DNA from: Lachnospiraceae bacterium
GTDB lineage: Bacteria > Bacillota > Clostridia > Lachnospirales > Lachnospiraceae
Direction of reading: 5' to 3'
DNA length: 9,658 bases
Assembly: GCA_014804225.1 (NCBI GenBank)
Contig: JAAVAF010000057.1
Coordinates: 1 to 9,658 of the forward strand
The translations under genes and the position numbers were made by a program. The notes under the pieces are model-generated. The model saw only the letters and a list, made by a program, of their open reading frames with translations, made no database searches and was not told where the DNA came from. The first letter of the stretch is position 1; the number at the start of each line of letters is the position of its first letter. Positions 6,541-9,658 of the stretch are shown one piece after another.

Positions 6541-7974
6541 ATGAATTATAAAAAAATAATATACTGTGTGGCGTCTGCCGCCTTAATGCTTACCATAGGC
6601 GGCTGCGCTATGAATACAAAGGACACGGTAACGGTGTCAAACGAAACAGCTGTTGTAAAGCCGGCAAACATCTATGATTCGGAAGATGCGGCAGTTGTGG
6701 TTAAAAAAGATACGGAGTCAAAAACGATACAGCTGCAGAACATTTCCAGCTCAAGACGCTATACGCTTGGCTATGACGGCGCAACAAGTGTTTTTGACAA
6801 ACATGATGAAGCGATGTCCATGCAGCAGTTAAAGGAAGGCAGCGTGGTCACGGTGCGCTTTTATAAGCCCGACAAATCGCTTTCCTATATCAAGGAAAAC
6901 GAGAGTGCGCTGAGCATTCCAAATATTTCAAATTATGACTTAGATTTGAAAAACGGCAAAATATCAGTCGGCGGGCAGAGCTATTCTCTCAGCAAAAGTG
7001 TGGTTGTTTCGTCAAACGGCAAGGAAACGGATCCACTGGAGCTAAACGCGATGGACGTGCTTAGCATTTGGGGATATCAGGACAGAATTTATGGGATCAA
7101 TGTGGAAAAAGGGCACGGTTATCTGCGTCTGCAAAATGAGGACTATTTTGTAAACGGCTGGGTAGACGTGGGTGATAAAGTGATTCGCAAGATTGAGGAG
7201 GATATGCTTCTTGTGGTGCCTGAGGGAAGCTACAATGCGATGGTGAGCAACAAGGGCAGCAGTGCGATGCAGCAGATTGATTTTGCGCGGAATGAGGAAA
7301 TGGTTTGGGATTTGGGCAATGTCGAGATTACCGTTGTGCAGACAGGCAAAATCATATTTACGCTCACGCCCGCAACGGCAAAACTTGCAATCGACGGGCG
7401 CGAGGTGAATACGTCAAAGCCTGTGGAGTTACAGTATGGTCTGCATTCCATGCGCATTACGGCGGAGGGCTATGATACGGTAGCGCAATATATCAAGGTT
7501 GCGGAGCCGACGGCAAATATCAGTGTGGAGCTTGAAAAGAGCGCTGAGCCGGAAACGAAGGACACAGAACAAAAGCCTGCAGAAACAAAGCCCGAGGACG
7601 ATGAGGACGAGGATAACGGCACCGTAAGCAAGAAATATGAGACAAGAAAGCCGGAGTCGGAGGACGATGAGGACGATGACGACGACAAGGACGAGGAGAA
7701 AGCAGATACGAAGAAAAGCAGCGAGAATTCGGACGAAGTCGTCTCTTCGAAAGAGCAGTATAAGGTGTATATTGATGCGCCTGAGGATGTGGAGGCATAT
7801 TTAGACGGTAGTTATATCGGACTAACCCCTGTCAGCTTCCCGAAAACTGCGGGGAATTATGTGATTACGCTCAGAAAGACAGGATATCAGACGAGGAGCT
7901 ATACCTTACAGATTGACAGTGAGAAAAAAGACGTCAATTACTCCTTTACAGACCTTGTGGAGCGGGAGGAATAG
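6541..7974 (+). CDS. PEGA-domain lipoprotein with acidic linker
   Basis: A 477-residue predicted membrane-anchored lipoprotein facing the cell exterior. The ATG at 6541 is chosen because GAGGA (6531-6535) sits five bases upstream; the in-frame ATG at 6529 has no spaced binding site. The signal peptide MNYKKIIYC..., with a hydrophobic core, ends in the lipobox IGGC, giving the lipidated C22. Residues of about 35-265 are beta-rich with no family I recognise. A PEGA module follows at about 271-330 (LAIDGREV ... YGLHSMRITAEGYDT). A highly charged Asp/Glu/Lys linker runs from about 334 to 405. A second PEGA module at about 407-470 contains AYLDGSYIGLTPVSF and TLRKTGYQT. PEGA modules occur in surface and envelope proteins and are thought to mediate binding; the ligand is unknown. 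It has its own promoter and probably ends its transcription unit before hup. Confidence 0.85.
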   Translation: MNYKKIIYCVASAALMLTIGGCAMNTKDTVTVSNETAVVKPANIYDSEDAAVVVKKDTESKTIQLQNISSSRRYTLGYDGATSVFDKHDEAMSMQQLKEGSVVTVRFYKPDKSLSYIKENESALSIPNISNYDLDLKNGKISVGGQSYSLSKSVVVSSNGKETDPLELNAMDVLSIWGYQDRIYGINVEKGHGYLRLQNEDYFVNGWVDVGDKVIRKIEEDMLLVVPEGSYNAMVSNKGSSAMQQIDFARNEEMVWDLGNVEITVVQTGKIIFTLTPATAKLAIDGREVNTSKPVELQYGLHSMRITAEGYDTVAQYIKVAEPTANISVELEKSAEPETKDTEQKPAETKPEDDEDEDNGTVSKKYETRKPESEDDEDDDDDKDEEKADTKKSSENSDEVVSSKEQYKVYIDAPEDVEAYLDGSYIGLTPVSFPKTAGNYVITLRKTGYQTRSYTLQIDSEKKDVNYSFTDLVEREE

Positions 7975-8004
7975 CATAAACCGAACAAAATATAAAAAAA
8001 CGGC

Positions 8005-8022
8005 AAAAAATGGGCATTTTTT
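8005..8022 (+). terminator. Weak AT-rich terminator-like hairpin
   Basis: AAAAAATG / CATTTTTT (8005-8012 with 8015-8022) form a perfect 8-bp inverted repeat ending in six T. It lies between the lipoprotein stop and the hup promoter and could end the former transcript. The stem has only one GC pair and a two-base loop, so efficiency is doubtful. The A- and T-tracts directly upstream of the hup -35 box may alternatively act as an UP element. Confidence 0.4.
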
Positions 8023-8023
8023 C

Positions 8024-8052
8024 TTGACAAAAGGAAACTTTTCCCCTATAAA
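8024..8052 (+). promoter_or_regulatory. Strong sigma-A promoter of hup-rqcP
   Basis: Perfect TTGACA (8024-8029), a 17-base spacer and TATAAA (8047-8052), 11 of 12 consensus positions. The start point is expected near 8059, giving a leader of about 75 bases. Two inverted repeats overlap it: GGAAA-CT-TTTCC (8033-8044) in the spacer and CCTATA-N6-TATAGG (8045-8062) over the -10 box and start point. Confidence 0.9.
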
Positions 8053-8091
8053 TAGATATAGGCGTGTAAAATCACGTAAAATAAAGAAATG

Positions 8092-8105
8092 AAGATAATT
8101 ATCTT
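8092..8105 (+). repeat. 14-bp palindrome in the hup leader
   Basis: AAGATAATTATCTT is a perfect palindrome between the hup promoter and its ribosome binding site. It could be a protein-binding site on DNA or a small RNA hairpin (5-bp stem, AATT loop). It only loosely resembles a Fur-type box, so no regulator is assigned. Confidence 0.5.
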
Positions 8106-8132
8106 ACAAAAACTAAGAGGAGGAGTTCACCA

Positions 8133-8408
8133 ATGAACAAAACAGAATTAGTAGCAGCAATCGCTGAAAATGCAGAAATGACAAAGAAAGATGCAGAGAA
8201 GGCTTTAACAGCATTCACTGAGGTTGTTACAAAGGAATTAAAGAAGGGCGGAAAGATCCAGCTCGTTGGATTTGGTACATTTGAAGTAGCAGAGAGAGCA
8301 GCAAGAGAGGGTAGAAATCCTCAGACAGGCGCTACAATGAAGATTGCTGCATCTAAGGCACCGAAGTTTAAGCCGGGTAAGGCATTAAAGGACGAGGTAA
8401 ACAAGTAA
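8133..8408 (+). CDS. hup: HU family DNA-binding protein
   Basis: A 91-residue histone-like nucleoid protein that binds and bends DNA without strong sequence preference as a dimer. The whole sequence fits the family: N-terminal helices MNKTELVAAIAENAEMTKK, the core KIQLVGFGTFEV at 41-52, and the DNA-intercalating arm RNPQTG at 61-66 with the conserved Pro63. The basic C-terminal strand follows (APKFKPGKALK). The ATG at 8133 is preceded by AAGAGGAGGAG (8115-8125), an unusually strong binding site that fits an abundant protein. It is first in the hup-rqcP unit, directly behind the strong promoter at 8024-8052. Confidence 0.97.
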   Translation: MNKTELVAAIAENAEMTKKDAEKALTAFTEVVTKELKKGGKIQLVGFGTFEVAERAAREGRNPQTGATMKIAASKAPKFKPGKALKDEVNK

Positions 8409-8648
8409 TTGCGATTAGATAAGTATTTAAAGGTATCACGTTTAATCAAGCGCCGTACCGTGGCGAATGAGGCATGTGATGCGGGCAGAGTTCTGATTAA
8501 TGACAGGCCTGCCAAGGCGTCCGCAAACGTAAAAGTTGGCGATATATTGACGATTCAGTTTGGAAATAAGGACGTTAAAGTAGAAATCCTGGATGTACAG
8601 GAAACGGTAAAGAAGGATGAAGCCAAAGAGCTTTTTCGCTATATTTAA
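8409..8648 (+). CDS. rqcP: RqcP, S4-domain ribosome quality control factor
   Basis: A 79-residue S4-domain RNA-binding protein (YabO/HslR type). In Bacillus this factor acts on stalled 50S subunits with RqcH and supports Ala-tail elongation of the blocked nascent chain. The characteristic start MRLDKYLKVSRLIKRRT and the GRVLINDRPAKASANVKVGD core are intact. The start is TTG at 8409-8411, directly abutting the hup TAA (8406-8408). No ATG alternative would keep the conserved N-terminus, and GAGG at 8394-8397 lies inside hup. The abutting arrangement suggests translational coupling to HU, with the weak start lowering output. The order hup-rqcP-yabP-yabQ matches the conserved Firmicutes cluster. 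Confidence 0.93.
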   Translation: MRLDKYLKVSRLIKRRTVANEACDAGRVLINDRPAKASANVKVGDILTIQFGNKDVKVEILDVQETVKKDEAKELFRYI

Positions 8649-8681
8649 GGTTCATGAAATGGACTTTAAATATTATCTAGT

Positions 8682-8689
8682 CATACAAA
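8682..8689 (+). promoter_or_regulatory. Possible sigma-E-like -10 box for yabP-yabQ
   Basis: CATACAAA matches the sigma-E -10 consensus CATACANT at 7 of 8 positions. yabP and yabQ are sigma-E genes in Bacillus subtilis. The expected -35 region at about 8661-8667 (GGACTTT) is a poor match, so this rests mostly on the -10 box and context. A start near 8695-8698 would fall inside the left arm of the hairpin at 8685-8734. Confidence 0.35.
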
Positions 8690-8734
8690 CACCCCTTTTC
8701 TCATATATTAGATTATGAGAAAAGGGGTGTTTGT
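8685..8734 (+). promoter_or_regulatory. 21-bp hairpin sequestering the yabP ribosome binding site
   Basis: Bases 8685-8705 are perfectly complementary to 8714-8734 (21 bp, no mismatch), with the 8-base loop TATTAGAT. The right arm contains GGGG (8724-8727), the only Shine-Dalgarno candidate for yabP, paired with CCCC (8692-8695). The stem is followed by CTATGATAACC and not by a T-run, so it does not look like an intrinsic terminator. It ends two bases before the yabP ATG. Confidence 0.9.
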
Positions 8735-8736
8735 CT

Positions 8737-9048
8737 ATGATAACCACCGGATTGGAAAGTGCCGGTTCAAAAAATGTGAATGTCGGAAAGCATATGCTCA
8801 ATATCGTACAGCGGCAGGATTGTAAAATAACTGGCGTTATTGATGTTCATGCATTTGATGAAAACAATATCCTGATGGAAACGGTCGACGGAATGCTTGC
8901 GATCAAAGGAAACGGACTGCATGTCAGCCGTCTTAATCTTGAGAAGGGAGAGGCAGATGTGAACGGAAGGGTCGATTCCTTTGCATATTCCGACAAAAAC
9001 ACGCTTGCCAAAAAAGGCGAAGGGCTTCTAACACGTTTGTTTAGCTGA
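8737..9048 (+). CDS. yabP: Sporulation protein YabP
   Basis: A 103-residue YabP-family protein. In Bacillus subtilis yabP is made in the mother cell under sigma-E and is needed for sporulation; its biochemical role is unknown. Visible family features are the small beta-rich fold, with a DVHAFDENNILMET strand pair, the ILMETVDGMLAIKGNGLHVSRLNLEKGE core and an ending in LLTRLFS. The ATG at 8737 is preferred, with GGGG at 8724-8727 nine bases upstream. The TTG at 8731 would start inside the hairpin arm and leave too short a spacing. The gene lies 88 bases after rqcP, an interval filled by a possible sporulation promoter and a 21-bp hairpin. Its stop overlaps the yabQ start. Confidence 0.92.
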   Translation: MITTGLESAGSKNVNVGKHMLNIVQRQDCKITGVIDVHAFDENNILMETVDGMLAIKGNGLHVSRLNLEKGEADVNGRVDSFAYSDKNTLAKKGEGLLTRLFS

Positions 9049-9575
9049 TGAGTGAAGCGATTATTGCGGATTTGGATTTGTGGCTTGCCTCGATTGCGAC
9101 GGGTATATGTATGGCGTTTGCTTATGATGTGCTGCGGCTTTTCAGGCGGCTTGTACCCCACGGACGGTTTGCGGTCGACGTGGAGGATTTGCTGTACTGG
9201 ACGATTTGTTTTTTTGTCAGTTTTGTGCTGTTATATTACGGAAATAACGGTGTGATTCGGTTTGTCGCGGTGTTCGGTGCGGCGCTTGGAATGTTACTTT
9301 ACGTTGTGACGGTCGGCAGAATTTTCGTAAAAGTTGGATATTTTCTGATAAATAAGACAATAGGAAGCGTGTTCCGATTTCTGGGGAAGATTTTGCGCAA
9401 ATTATATAAAATAATAAGCGCGATAGGCCGCAAAAACAAAGAAATTTTGAAAAAAGTCGGAATAATTACCAAAATTCAGAAAATTTGGCGGTATTTGTTG
9501 ACGCATTGTTTTTTTTATAATACAATGAAAAAGAACCAAAATATAGGAAAACGCGATAATCGTGGTGGAAGTTAG
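9048..9575 (+). CDS. yabQ: Spore cortex membrane protein YabQ
   Basis: A 175-residue integral membrane protein. The Bacillus homologue sits in the forespore outer membrane and is needed for cortex formation. The signatures YDVLRLFRR (26-34) and DVEDLLYW (44-51) are present. Three hydrophobic segments are visible at about 10-28, 50-64 and 69-89, followed by a long basic tail (KILRKLYKI, GRKNKEILKK). The ATG overlaps the yabP TGA in ATGA (9046-9050) with no separate Shine-Dalgarno sequence, so translation is probably coupled. The 3' end of the gene carries a promoter for the next unit, and its last codons overlap the start of that leader RNA. Confidence 0.92.
   Translation: MSEAIIADLDLWLASIATGICMAFAYDVLRLFRRLVPHGRFAVDVEDLLYWTICFFVSFVLLYYGNNGVIRFVAVFGAALGMLLYVVTVGRIFVKVGYFLINKTIGSVFRFLGKILRKLYKIISAIGRKNKEILKKVGIITKIQKIWRYLLTHCFFYNTMKKNQNIGKRDNRGGS
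9498..9526 (+). promoter_or_regulatory. Sigma-A promoter inside yabQ for the downstream gene
   Basis: TTGACG (9498-9503), a 17-base spacer and TACAAT (9521-9526), 10 of 12 consensus positions. A TATAAT at 9516-9521 is also present but only 12 bases from the -35 box. The start is expected near 9533, so the transcript would include the end of yabQ and both hairpins at 9577-9630. Confidence 0.65.
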
Positions 9576-9576
9576 T

Positions 9577-9601
9577 AAAGAATTTACGTCGCAAATTCTT
9601 T
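9577..9601 (+). repeat. First leader hairpin after yabQ
   Basis: Perfect 9-bp arms AAAGAATTT / AAATTCTTT (9577-9585 with 9593-9601), loop ACGTCGC. It starts just after the yabQ stop and ends two bases before the terminator hairpin, so the two probably stack in the RNA. Confidence 0.7.
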
Positions 9602-9602
9602 G

Positions 9603-9630
9603 AACGCAAGCTGCCGAGCTTGCGTTTTTT
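9603..9630 (+). terminator. Intrinsic terminator after yabQ, possibly an attenuator
   Basis: Perfect 10-bp stem AACGCAAGCT / AGCTTGCGTT (9603-9612 with 9617-9626), loop GCCG, with six T at 9625-9630. By sequence this is one of the best terminators in the window. It ends the yabP-yabQ unit, but it also lies between the promoter at 9498-9526 and the next ribosome binding site. Confidence 0.85.
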
Positions 9631-9641
9631 CACGGCTCAGA

Positions 9642-9656
9642 AAGGGAAGGGGGGAG
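9642..9656 (+). promoter_or_regulatory. Ribosome binding site of the next gene
   Basis: The purine run AAGGGAAGGGGGGAG is a strong Shine-Dalgarno sequence only about 12 bases after the terminator. The start codon must lie just beyond the right edge. By conserved gene order the gene is probably divIC, which cannot be checked here. Confidence 0.6.
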
Positions 9657-9658
9657 TT

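Noticed and set aside
8685..8734. The 21-bp hairpin as an intrinsic terminator of hup-rqcP
   Set aside because: No T-run follows on either strand. The sequence after the stem goes straight into the yabP start codon.
9516..9521. TATAAT in yabQ as the -10 box with TTGACG
   Set aside because: The spacer would be only 12 bases. TACAAT at 9521-9526 gives the proper 17.
9562..9603. 13-codon ORF from GTG ending at the terminator, as a leader peptide gene
   Set aside because: The only upstream AGGA is 13 bases away and there is no run of a regulatory amino acid codon, so it is kept only as a remark in the leader finding and not called a gene.

Overview
The window looks like chromosome from a spore-forming, anaerobic member of the Firmicutes (Clostridia), most likely a Lachnospiraceae gut-type bacterium. 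The reasons are strong AGGAGG-type ribosome binding sites, canonical TTGACA/TATAAT promoters, a large Ig-like-repeat surface protein of a style common in that family, an acetate kinase, and the hup - rqcP - yabP - yabQ block that in Firmicutes precedes divIC and spoIIE. The genus cannot be fixed from sequence alone. All genes read left to right on the + strand. I found no mobile element, CRISPR array, tRNA or rRNA, and no intergenic gap reaches 300 bases.

Layout. Positions 2-2440 hold the 3' part of a secreted, repeat-rich surface protein that starts before the window; a clean intrinsic terminator follows. Positions 2669-3862 hold ackA (acetate kinase) as an apparently single-gene unit, followed by an elaborate set of hairpins and a terminator. 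Positions 4093-5421 hold cca (tRNA CCA-end repair/synthesis with an HD domain). Positions 5503-6480 hold a CotS-like spore-coat kinase homologue with an altered metal-binding residue. Positions 6541-7974 hold a PEGA-domain lipoprotein with its own sigma-A promoter overlapping the cotS-like stop codon.

A strong sigma-A promoter (8024-8052) then drives hup (HU) and the tightly linked rqcP (S4-domain ribosome rescue factor, TTG start directly on the hup stop codon). Next come yabP and yabQ (sporulation genes, sigma-E controlled in Bacillus), which overlap by ATGA. A sigma-A-like promoter lies inside the end of yabQ, followed by two hairpins, the second an intrinsic terminator, and then a strong Shine-Dalgarno sequence for a gene that starts just beyond the window (divIC by synteny).

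The most interesting observation is a perfect 21-bp hairpin between rqcP and yabP whose right arm contains the yabP Shine-Dalgarno sequence. A sigma-E-like -10 box overlaps its left arm. Readthrough mRNA from the vegetative hup promoter would therefore hide the yabP ribosome binding site. A transcript started at the internal promoter would lack the pairing strand and leave the site free. This suggests an RNA switch confining yabP/yabQ translation to sporulation. The second item is the attenuator-like leader in front of the gene after yabQ.
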